From Rosa chinensis (taxonomy: Eukaryota > Streptophyta > Magnoliopsida > Rosales > Rosaceae), in NCBI RefSeq assembly GCF_002994745.2, contig NC_037093.1, forward strand, positions 43,504,384 through 43,568,383: 64,000 bases of DNA, in the 5' to 3' direction. The translations under genes and the position numbers were made by a program. This document shows positions 34,033 to 44,547 of this stretch, one piece after another (position 1 is the stretch's first letter; each line of letters opens with the position of its first letter). The notes under the pieces are model-generated. The model was not told the DNA's origin, searched no databases, and was given only the letters and a program-made list of their open reading frames with translations.

Positions 34033-34068
<36 letters not shown>
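34033..34068. repeat. (AT)n microsatellite
   Basis: About 18 uninterrupted AT units. Confidence 0.9.
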
Positions 34069-34070
<2 letters not shown>

Positions 34071-34141
34071 CTTTCATATCATTTGTTATATAATTCTAAT
34101 TAAAGTCGCACTCTTACATGCTACAAAAAGCACGACGAAAC

Positions 34142-35086
34142 TGGAAAAAAAATGAACAACTCTTTCGAGAGGAGGAGAGCACTGCTAGGTTTTCTTGGTG
34201 GCGCTCTGGCAATTCTAGTTGGAGGGATTGGACATTCTGATCTCTTTGATCAACCTAATGAGGATGGCGGCAGTGGAGAAATCCTTTTGCGTCATGAGTG
34301 GGCTTCGACCAACCATGTTCGTGCAGCGATCGAGGACGGAGTTTGGGCTCTAGCTTCTAGTGCACGACCATGGGAGGTCGGCGGATGAGGGTTTCCTGTC
34401 GTTTCTGGGCGGGGACAACATGCGTGCAGCATGGATTTTTGAGGTGGCGGCGGTGCTCAGCCAAACTGGATTTGGATGGGATCTCGAATCCAGATTTTCA
34501 ATACTGGCTGGGCAAATCTGATGGCAGATGGTGGTGTCTGTGGGTGACGCGACCCGGGTTCAGGTCTTCATGCTTGGCAAGGCGGGTTGCAAGTGGCGGT
34601 CAAGAGATGCGGCAGTGGTTTGGGAGATCCTTGACATCAGTTGGTTTGGAGGTCAGGCTGCCGGTGTGTCGGAGATGATAGTGGGCTGCTGTGGCCGGGT
34701 ATCCATAGCAATTAGAACCATACTGGGCCTAGGGCTTGGGCTTCCCATCCTTTTGGCATACTAAGGCTAACTGGAACTTTTCGGATGCTTGAATAGTGGT
34801 TTTGGGACATGTCTCTTGGCTAGGTTTGGTGTTGTTTTGCTCTTTGCAACGGCACCAAGCTCGACTTTTGTTGAGATATGATGCCAGAGGTTGTCACTTC
34901 ATTTGTGCCTCTTTGATTTCTCATGGATGATGTTGAATGTTGTTTGTATGTTCTTCATTGCTTTTAAAAAGGTTGAATTATTTAGGTAATGATTTTTTTG
35001 TCAGCCTTACGTGGGTAAATCATTATGTATGATTCCGCTGATCAATAAAAGAGTTGTCATTTTTCATCAAAAAAAAAAAAAAAAAA
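34142..35086 (+). mobile_element. LINE-like poly(A) retroposon copy C
   Basis: About 945 bp, ending in a long A-run (35069-35086) preceded by GATCAATAAAAGAG. It has the same layout as copies A and B: GC-rich ORF-like start (34152-34388, 34370-34678), GGGCCTAGGGCTTGGGCTT middle, T-rich 3' end. Candidate target duplication is degraded (GCACGACGAAACTGG near 34130, GCACAACAAAGTGG near 35095), with differences at CpG sites. No RT motif. Confidence 0.6.
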
Positions 35087-35408
35087 GCTCTAGAGCACAA
35101 CAAAGTGGTAGTGTTAAATCTTTGCATGCAAGACGTCGTCTCTTCTACCCTCCGTACGTCAATTTTGATGGAGGTATTACCGTATTAAATTGCTAACAGA
35201 ATCAAAGTTGAGATATGAAAACGCAAAAAATTGATACTTGGGTATGAAACTAATAAATAACCTTATAGTTCGGGGAGTTTTTGTAATTGATCATGAAAAA
35301 CTCCATTTGATTAAAATTAAGTTTTGAAGTCAAGCAAATCCTCATTAATTTGACAGGAAGGCCCAAAAGATCTGCCATGATTTGAGGTTGGTGATGCTAA
35401 TCATACAT
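35087..35408. other. no gene seen
   Basis: AT-rich host or old repeat sequence. Confidence 0.4.
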
Positions 35409-37148
35409 GGCCCAGTTTGGTATTGGTTTTGGAGCCTACTTTTGGTCCAAAAGTGCTTCTAGAGGAAAGTTAGGCTGTTTGGTAAACTCCAAAATTGTTG
35501 TTTTTGGGTGGAAGTGTTTCTGTGGCAGCAGGAAATCAGAAGCTACTAAAATGGCTTTTGCGGAATGCGGCTAAAAACACGGAACTATTAATGAAGTTAA
35601 GCGAACTACCTATTTTGTCCTCGTCCTTTTCTAAAATTTACACTGAACTCAGTCTTTTTTCTTCATCTGTGTGAGGCAAAACCATCGCATTCTCCTCCTC
35701 CTCCTCCTCCTCCTCTCTTTGCCATCAAATTCTTGAGCATCATTCATTTTCCTCAGAAGAAATCGAGAGAGGGCCTCTACTTCTTCTCCTTCTCTCTCTG
35801 CTGTCACTGAAAATCGGAGGAGCATCATTCTTTTCATTAGAAACTTGAGAGAGAGCTTCTATTTCTGATTGGCTTCTCCTCGATCCTTTCTTCTCTATGG
35901 TCATCAATCAGCCTCATCATAAACTAGATAAAGCAGCGTCGTCTCCAGATTCTAAAAGGTAAAAACTTTTACCAACTCTTTTACTGAATTATTTGGTCTG
36001 ATTTTAGATTTGATTTTTATCAAACATCAAATCTATTTGGTTTGGGATTGTTGTTCTTTTTTTTTTCCATTACCAATTCTGATTCTAAAAAGGATTGGGT
36101 GGGTAAAAATCCCTTTCTTGCATTGAGTTGCGACCTGTGGGAAAGCTAGTAAGTTTCTGGGTCCAGCTTCAAAGTTTTAGATAGGAATCAATTTTCATTC
36201 TAGTAGCTTAGTTGTTTTAATTTTTCTCTTGCTTTCACACTTAATTACCATTATGCTTTCAAAATGCACCTGGAAGTGTCCTTCTTCATGTTCTTGACAT
36301 AATTACTATGCAATTGATTGTAGCTATTGCATACATAGTTCTGAAGTTGTTGCCGGAATCAGGCAACTCGGATTTAGTCTTATGTTGCTGGGTTGGCTAT
36401 TAAACATAAGTAGTTATGTATCTTGTGCATTTGGCTTGTATTTTGTTGCTGCATTATGAAATCTATTTCCTTCCTATCGGACTTTGCGGCATAGAATTTT
36501 ATGAGCAAATGCAATCTTAAAATATGTGCTGTCATTTTGTGCACCTGAGGCACATGAAAACATCAAGCAAAGACATGTTATATGGTTTGTGGTTTTGGGA
36601 TGGTAGGTCAAGCAAAGACATCTAGTGTAAAAAGTAGTTATGTATAGGCTGACATAGGTTAAAAGGGTAGAATTCCTCCCTAATGATAAAACCAGTTTGA
36701 TCTTTTGTGTGAAAAGCTTTTTTCATAATTTTTAACTAGTGTACAAGAACAATAACAATACACGAGACAACTTATATTTTTATAGGGTTACATGATTAAA
36801 AAGCAAAATTATATATTTTAGTGGCATTTTTAGTATTTATGATCATTTTGGTAATTATATACAGCCACAGCGCTTTTCACTTGCAACTTACCAAACACTA
36901 AGAAATTATTTTTCGTTCTCACAGCACTTCTAAAAACAGTTTGTCAAATACTTAGCTGCTTCTTCTCACAGCAAAATCAGAAGTGCTTCCTCTCACAGCA
37001 AGTTTGGAAGTGTTTCTTCTCACAATACTTTTAAAAATAGTTTGCCAAACACTTAACTGCTTCTTCTCTCAGCAAAATCAGAAGTGTTTCCTCTCACAGT
37101 AAGTTCAGAAGTGTTTCTTCTCACAGCACATCAATCCCAAACTGAGCC
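35409..37148. mobile_element. non-autonomous TIR element, 1.74 kb
   Basis: The left end GGCCCAGTTTGGTATTGG is the inverse of the right end, which read on the minus strand is GGCTCAGTTTGGGATTGA. The subterminal right side holds two copies of a 101-bp repeat (from 36916 and 37017) with words CACAGCAAAATCAGAAGTG. A CTC/CCT microsatellite lies near 35693-35716. No transposase ORF, and I could not fix the target duplication. hAT-like or Mutator-like are both possible. Confidence 0.55.
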
Positions 37149-37491
37149 GTAAATGAAAGCAATAATTTGCAGGGCCTGATCCATAAAATGATGATCGATA
37201 TGCCAAACTTATTTGTCAGCCGCAGCGTGCTCATATATTCTTCAATTTTCTTCACATTTTGCTAATCAAGATTATATGTGGTAAGCTGAAGAAGGACGTT
37301 TTATCTTCTTTTTTATTTATTTATTTTTATTATTTTATTATTTTATTTTTAGGAGAAGGCTAGGAATAGCAGGCTAGCAGCTCCCTATCCTTGAAAATGG
37401 AAATTGATAAAAAAACCAAACCGGCCTAACAAGCCAGCGAAAAAAGAACTATGAAAATGGAAATTGAGAAAGACCCAATTGGCCAATAACA
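37149..37491. other. no gene seen; AT-rich low complexity
   Basis: Includes a (TTTTA)n-like stretch at 37309-37350. Confidence 0.4.
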
Positions 37492-37507
37492 TGAGAAACT
37501 TTCATTC

Positions 37508-38526
37508 ATTTTTTTTTTTTGAATAGAAATTGATATTATTAAAATCAATAGCTGGCAAACAACCAATAGCTATAGTTTATCTGCACTTACAACAAGATAG
37601 CTGACAAGAAAATCTGGAACCCTATTCTAAGCAAAACAAACTCATTACAAGTCGATGATAAGCTTGCTATAATTAGCAAACTTATAAACAAAGAAACTCC
37701 TGTCTTCTAGGGCAAAATCATTCTCTAGTCTCCCATTAGCCAATCACGTAATTGTGGTACCAACAGAAAACTACTTCCTTGCCAACAAATAGGAGCAACT
37801 CCTTATCCATAAGCCACTTGAAAGCCAATCTTATTCCACATAATTACCAACTTCCGCAGAAGTTATGACCCGAAATGATTAGTCGACCTAGACCATACAA
37901 AAACCCAAATGCCCAAGGAGGTCCACTACTTAGGTCAGGCCTACCCTCACCACTGAGTGATAGCTGAGGCCTACTGGGGTACTGGCCCATAACGTAGAGC
38001 CGAACAACTCAATTTTGAGCCTAGAACAAAAGGCTCAAGCTAAACTTGAGCAAAGGAACCAGAAGCCCATGCCCGCTACTGCCAAGTAGCCGCCGTCGCC
38101 ACCTCCAAGCTTTTCGGAAGCCTGACTTTCCGGCAACCCATCAAGTCCGGGTCTGTAAGTGTTGCTACTCCGGCCTGCCTTCCCCTCTTTATGCCAGAAG
38201 GAAAAGCTACTGCCCGCCGATGCTTGACAACAACCCTCCCTCCGACGCTACTTCTCGCCCCGACGTCGCTTCAATCAACAAAGCCACTTACCCCATCTGT
38301 CTGCCCGCCGCGTTTTACTTTGATCCTCCTCCACTGCAAGACATTAAACACCTACCCACAGATCACGATCTGCACTCACACTCGTACTCAGCGATCTCTA
38401 CCAATCAACTACTGCCACCAATCGGAGCCCAAACGCCCAGGACCCTCGACGAGGATCCTTTCTGGTACTACAGCGCTTGGGATCCGCTGCCTCGCTTTGC
38501 TCAGAAACCTTAGGTACGGGCTCTGC
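37508..38526 (-). mobile_element. LINE-like poly(A) retroposon copy E
   Basis: 1019 bp on the minus strand with a poly(T) tract at its left edge (37510-37520). An exact 16-bp duplication TGAGAAACTTTCATTC flanks it (37492-37507, 38527-38542). It has the same layout as copies A-D. The GC-rich part (38046-38529) is open on the plus strand only by composition. No RT. Confidence 0.7.
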
Positions 38527-38566
38527 TGAGAAACTTTCATTCCTAAAACTTAGTCAATGACAATAC

Positions 38567-38729
38567 TGTTATAAAGAAGAGAGAATATGGAGAGAGAATA
38601 GTAGGGAGGAAGTAGAAGTGTATCATTCAGTCTCATTAGCCTCCTTTATATAGAGGTAGGGTTTACAACAAAGTACATAACTAATGAGTATTTACATGGA
38701 CATCCACATAGATAATAATATTTACAACA
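38567..38729 (-). repeat. 3' LTR of the copia-like element
   Basis: 163 bp, boundaries TGTTATAAAG..TTTACAACA on the plus strand, matching 44278-44440. Confidence 0.85.
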
Positions 38730-38743
38730 CTCCCCCTTGGATG
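38730..38743 (-). other. polypurine tract of the copia-like element
   Basis: The minus strand reads CATCCAAGGGGGAG immediately before the LTR start TGTTGTAAAT, a typical copia arrangement. Confidence 0.75.
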
Positions 38744-38756
38744 TCCATCAATGAAT

Positions 38757-38945
38757 GATGGTATTGGACGCGCTTATTGTTGCCTCGTTAAAAACCTTGC
38801 CAGGTAACAAAAACCCAGTGGGACAAAAATAACCCTGGTCGAAGGACAAAAAGAGCACAACGCGCATATGTCCTAGGTAGCATGCTTCTGGATGCTCCCC
38901 CTGATGAGAATCTCCCCCTGACTGTTGCAAGCCTCATTTATGTAT
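38757..38945 (-). other. copia 3' terminal module
   Basis: The minus strand contains CAGGGGGAGATTCTCATC, a second CAGGGGGAG, a pyrimidine-rich stretch, and GTCCCACTGGGTTTTTG with AAGGTTTTTAACGAGGC. Closely similar sequence is found at 56597-56745 next to a copia RNase H remnant. Confidence 0.65.
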
Positions 38946-39239
38946 GTGATAAGCTACATGTACCATATATAGTAGATTGATGTGTCTATCACCGAAGTGA
39001 GACCATGTGTGCTTTGCATATAGGGGCTCATCACAAAATTTCATACCTGCAAAGGTTAAGCAATACCAACAAAACTAGATGATTTTCAATAAGCCTTACC
39101 TCATATGATAAGGTTAGAAACAATTTCATATGCTCAAATTCATACACAAAGTAAGAGCTAAACAATATAAAGAAATTGACACATTTAACTTTGTATAGTT
39201 TAAAACATTGAAAAATCATCATGGCATACCTAGCGATAC

Positions 39240-42200
39240 TCATCAATATCTTTGCGTATTGATATGTCTCATAAGCTCTTCAAGAGCTCTAAATAATTCA
39301 TAACTTTGCGAAAGTTAGAATATGTTGCAACATTATAATCATAATTCGAATTCGATAGTAGTCTCGTCATAGTACTCATTAAGGCAATTTAGATCTCGTT
39401 GACTAGAACGAAATGAGTACATATGAGCTAGCTTTAGACTCTTTGATTCCATGAGTGAGCTTCAGGCTCTTTCAACCTTTCATGGACTTGCATTTGAATC
39501 ATTCATGTATTTGAATCCCTTGAGGATTTGATAAGAAATACACTTATTATGACACTTTGCTTTTGAGATTTTGCTTTTAGCAATGTGTCTTCATAATATA
39601 CGATGACAAAGTGCCATAAATCTCTCGTCAATATAACAGCTATATGTAACACTGTACTTATAGAAAATTGTCATTCATATAAGGGAAGATATTCATAATC
39701 TCATGTCTCTATAAATAGACATTGTGTCATAGTGATTTATCTTCACTTTTGATAAATACCTTTTTGTACCATGTAGGGTTAAAGGTCCGAGTATTTCATC
39801 ACGTTTCAAATATTCAATTTCATTGGAATTGCCTCTTTCCAATTTGGCCAATAATATACTTTGTCGACATTCATGGTGAAACGTGGTATAGCATTCATAC
39901 AGCCCTTAAAGATTTTTGGTAGCTACCAAATGTAAATTATCATCGATGATTAACAATCATAGATCACACACATTCTTATATGCATGCATTAGCTATAATA
40001 AGCTTATTGATATTGGGTACCCATGCCACTTCTGGGGCATACATTGTCGCTTCTAGGACAATCATCTCTCATAAATTATGTAGCGAATGTGGATCTTTTT
40101 ACTTATAATCTCATATAGAGCATTATAGGGCTTGTATAATCTTCCCTGTTTTGGGAGTTTAAAACTTTAGACCTGGTGGATACAATCCACACAAATTCAC
40201 GCCGTTATTCAAATGACAGTAGTCTTTCCTCCCCCTAACGGCGGGAAGACTGTCTTATTATGACCATGCTCAAAAGATGCATTCAAAAATCTATCACTTT
40301 CTTTGGAGTGAAGGTGTACATTGGCTAGTGGCGAACCCAAACCAAGTTTTAGGTCAAAAACGTTTTGTCCATTAGCATCAACCATATTGATTTATTATTG
40401 TATCACTAAGACATCATTTCATAATGGCGTACTTACACCCTTTATATGTGTAGCCATATTAGGAGTTGTGATATGTTTAATAACATTCTCTTCAGGAGAA
40501 CCATGTCAATTGGATACACTTGCATCCCACAAATCAAATGGAGTCTACATTGTTTGTATTAATACGGTTGGTCTCAAGGACTTTAACCCAAGCAGATGCC
40601 TTTGCATTTAGCATAAAATTTTGTCACTTTCTTTTATCAATTCACTAGTTTTGATATTTCTCAAAGTCAAAATGAGACGGTGGATAAATATCTCACACCA
40701 ATTCATATCGTTCTTTAGGAACAATATTTCTCCCCCTCATTGCAGGAGGATTGTCTCATTAAAGTGACAACTCGCAAATATGTAAATAAACAATTTGCTT
40801 GTGAGTAAGATTAGCAATCATCAAACTTGTATGTGATTCCATGCAACATGGTGGACAAAAGATGACGTAACGGGTCATGCCAAAATAGTGTATTTGGTTC
40901 AAGGAACTTCAGGTTCATGACATCATATGCCTTAATTTACTGCAGAAAATTCGATACAGTATATATCTGATGACATAAAGTCTTCTCCAACCATATAGTA
41001 AGCAATTAATGCAACAATATTTCAAATTCGGTAACATGATAGTAGCTCATTTGGAGCCATACATCAAGATCTACAGCACTTGATATGGTTGTTACCTTAG
41101 CTTCAGTAAACATTAACTATGAAATACTGATAATTGGAATGGACCAACTTCATTTTGAACTACTGGCCAAAATGATATACTCGAAAATTTCGAGTTAAAG
41201 ACTACAATCCATAAGAACAAGTAACTTTATCATGTGGAGAACCTCAAGTTCTGTGTCACATATAAATGTGTAGCCATAAAGAGGAGGGACTTCAGGCCCT
41301 CATATAATTGGAGATCCAAGAAACTTGAGGTTTCAATTTTTTTTCAATTTATAACAACCTCTTAAGGAACATCAGGTTCCTAGATAATCGGATTAAGAAA
41401 CATTTAGTTTCAATGGGAACTCAAAAGGATACAATAAATCTATGGAGTAGCACAATAGTGCTTTCAAGTTGCTTATTGTAAGCAAAAGACATCAGGGATG
41501 TGTGATGATCTCAATGTTCTTACTAGTCAATGCAATTTAATTTGACCAGTGCCCTTTCGAAATTGGCTTGATAATCATCCACCATATAGTGTACCATAGG
41601 TGACACACACCCAATTTACAATTTCCTCACATATGTGGATGTTAGGACAATATTTACATTGACTCCTGATTTTTCTCTTGCCATGATCCACTTTTGGTGG
41701 CATTTCATGGTATAGCCATGTCAATCGGCTTTCTTACTATACAATGAGATCTATGAGACGGGGAGATTATACATCTCTAGTAATATTGGAGGCACAGAAT
41801 GCAAGGGGACAATAATGTGTGCTCTGCTGGAGCCATCAATCAGATATGTAAGATCTGAGATGATTGTTATATTAGCCTCATAAGCATAAGCTTTAATAAT
41901 ATTTTCTGGACACCATGCATAAAATTGCATTGCCTGAAAATCACTCAAAACATAAGTTTGAAGATGACACAAATCAAATTTGTAAGAATTGAACGGTAGA
42001 TCTCATACGATATACACGAAGCTTCTGGTCCGTGTTATACAGTTAAAACATGACGTTCAATTATTGTATTGATGTCTGATGTAGATTAACATCAAATGCA
42101 TTTTGAACTTCTGGCCAAAATAATATACTCAAAATATCGAGTTTAAACTTTATGACCATAACTTATGAGTGAAGGACTTTAGATGGTCATCTAGTTAGTT

Positions 42201-43390
42201 TGATCATTGAGGAACTTCAAGTCCTCATGTAATTAAGGATCAAGGAACTACAGGTTCTGATCTCTTTTAATTACAAAATCCACGATCACAAATTTGGGGT
42301 ATACTCATACTCATTCGTCATAGACCAACGGTTAAATATATGCTTACTTTTAAATTGGTGTCAAAATAATCCCCTCAAAGCTTCAGGTTTGAGGTTGACC
42401 CAGATTAAAACTTTATGATAAATTGTCTATATATCCACTCGATACTTAAGGCTCGAGTCTGCACAATTAGAACTTTAGGTTCTAAGGTGGAATGCTTTAA
42501 GCAGACATAAAGAAGAATGTATCAATCGACATATGAAAATTACTCGAAACTTCTAGTTCGAGTTGACATAAAGTCAAATAAACTACGAATGAATTATATG
42601 TGTAATCGAAGCTTCAGGTTCGAATATTTTTTCTATGAACTGCAAGTTCTAAGATTTCGTAATTTGAACTTCGGGTTCAAATAAATTTGGTGCTCGAAAC
42701 TTCAGGCTCGAGGAAACTAAAGTGAATCTTCAAGTTCACTTTTAACTAATTTATATTTTATACTCAAAGCTTCGGGTTTAAGTTTTACTGTTAGAACTTC
42801 AAGTTTTGCTATGAAATTTTGAACTTCTGGTTCAAAAATATTACATTCGAAATTCATATGTTCGAGGTATAGGACTGCTGCTCCGTATAAGTAACAAAAA
42901 AAAAAAAAATTTAAAGATAAGTACTGTAACGAAAGTACATAACAAAATAGGAAAATTGCAGGGAAGAAAAATAAATAGATAAACCATGCAATAAAATTAA
43001 CTATGGAAACTTCTGGTTCCATTAATGAAGAAATTACACAGAACTTCTTGTCTGCTTAACTTCACAAAATGATAATTTTTTTTCTCTCCTCTAATCACAC
43101 AAGTACATAATTTTATCTTGTGGAGAACGTACTTAGCTTCTAGCTTTAACCAAGTGTTCAAAATTGAACTTCAGATTCACATTGTCGTACGGAGGAGGGA
43201 ACCCCAATACTAAAATAATTTGAGGAACTTCCGGCCCTCCTATAATTATTGGGGATTAAAAATATGTGAGTTCATATATCCAATTATATAACTCTAAGGA
43301 TCTTCTGGCCCTCGTAATTGTATAAATTTATGAGACTTCATATCACAATTTTTCCACTACACAATCTTTGAGGAACTTCAGGCCCTCGTG
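39240..43390. repeat. array of dozens of short perfect hairpins, many with a shared loop
   Basis: Non-coding interior of the copia-like element. Perfect stems of 5-9 bp closing loops of 3-10 bases occur almost back to back, many nested. About thirty have a loop close to RCTTCWGG (plus strand; CCWGAAGY in the element sense) while the stem sequence differs each time. Examples: CCTCAAA/TTTGAGG at 42373-42394, ACTCGAA/TTCGAGT at 42542-42563, ATTTGAAC/GTTCAAAT at 42662-42682, AGTGAA/TTCACT at 42721-42740, ATGGAA/TTCCAT at 43003-43022, ATTGTC/GACAAT at 40043-40062. Nested sets include GGTAAC..GTTACC around ATCAAG/CTTGAT (41030-41096) and GTACTCATT/AATGAGTAC around TCGTT/AACGA (39372-39420). Function unknown. 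Confidence 0.8.
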
Positions 43391-44277
43391 TAATCATATA
43401 AAGAAAATATTTTGATCGCATTGAATTTACAATGGTCATTGAAATCCGTCTATGAGCAATAAAATCATATCATACGTCCTTACCTTTTTAGCATACTTAT
43501 GCACATAATCGTAGGATTGTATAACCTGGATATCAAAAAAATATTGATCCGCCTTTGGGAGTTACTGATCCTGCCATAAATTGAATCAACATAGATAGTG
43601 GTCATCACTCTCATCAAGTCAAGATTGCTTCTCATATTAATCAATTCATAAATACATGTGCAGATGACAACATAAGGCATATACTAATACTTGTAATCAT
43701 GAAATATATGACGAATTAGGATTGATGCCTAACGACAATTGAGGGAAACACACAAAAAAATCTTATGAGTGTATACTGACAAAAAAAAACCCCAAAAAAA
43801 TGCTATTAAATAGACAAGTAAAAACTAATGCCTCTATTGCACCTTATGGGATAATACGTTGGGTTTTGGTTGCAAAACCAAAAATAAAGGAGAGAGGCAT
43901 GATTATTGACAAAAAAAATTGAGATTGTCAGAAAGGAAAACGGGTATGATTCTATTTGCGTGATCAACCAAAACTTTCAGCAATTATACTCATATATGAG
44001 AAAAAGAACATATGTATATCAGTATATAAAGCAGGAATCGATGGCACCGTAATGATTATATATAAGATTAAAGCATAGATCATAGATCATGAAATAAACT
44101 CATGAAATAAAGCAGGAATCGATGGCACCTTAAGAAATAAACTGATATGCATAAATGACATAGATCATGAATAAACTCATAGATCATAAGTTATAGTTAA
44201 TAGCAACAACGTTGCACCATAAACTCGTAGATCATCATAGAGTTTTCAAAAAATAATAGCAGAGTGTGCTGATAACG
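43391..44277 (-). other. 5' internal region of the copia-like element
   Basis: No usable ORF. Next to the right LTR the minus strand reads CGTTATCAGCACACTCTGC, the expected place for a primer site; I cannot assign the tRNA. Confidence 0.5.
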
Positions 44278-44440
44278 TGTTATAAAGAAGAGAGAATATG
44301 GAGAGAGAATAGTAGGGAGGAAGTAGAAGTGTATCATTCAGTCTCATTAGCCTCCTTTATATAGAGGTAGAGTTTACAACAAAGTACATAACTAATAAGT
44401 ATTTACATGGACATCCACATAGATAATAATATTTACAACA
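44278..44440 (-). repeat. 5' LTR of the copia-like element
   Basis: 163 bp. On the minus strand it contains CTATATAAAGGAGG, a plausible TATA box about 90 bases before the LTR end. Confidence 0.85.
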
Positions 44441-44547
44441 AATACTGCTTTTTTTTTCTTTTTCTTTTTTTGACCAAAAAATGTTTTTATTTTGTTTTTT
44501 ATTTGCTTATAATCTACATTATGTGATTATACAGTTGATAGCATCAT

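Larger units (their letters stand above)
38567..44440 (-). mobile_element. coding-free Ty1/copia-like LTR element with hairpin-dense interior
   Basis: 5874 bp with 163-bp LTRs (two differences by eye) and a 5-bp duplication AATAC (38562-38566, 44441-44445). Minus orientation is shown by the polypurine tract AAGGGGGAG next to the left LTR and by the TATA-like TATATAAAGG inside the LTR. The copia-style 3' module near 38757-38945 (minus strand: CAGGGGGAG repeats, GTCCCACTGGGTTTTTG) recurs in the copia remnant at 56597-56760. No gag or pol frame exists in 5.5 kb, so it must be mobilised in trans. The interior is described separately. Confidence 0.8.

Noticed and set aside
34033..34068. (AT)n as a functional origin or regulatory site
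   Set aside because: Simple microsatellite with no supporting context.
38567..44440. Ordinary solo-LTR or TRIM interpretation of the hairpin element
   Set aside because: Two LTRs with a shared 5-bp duplication, a polypurine tract and 5.5 kb of interior are present, far longer than a TRIM.
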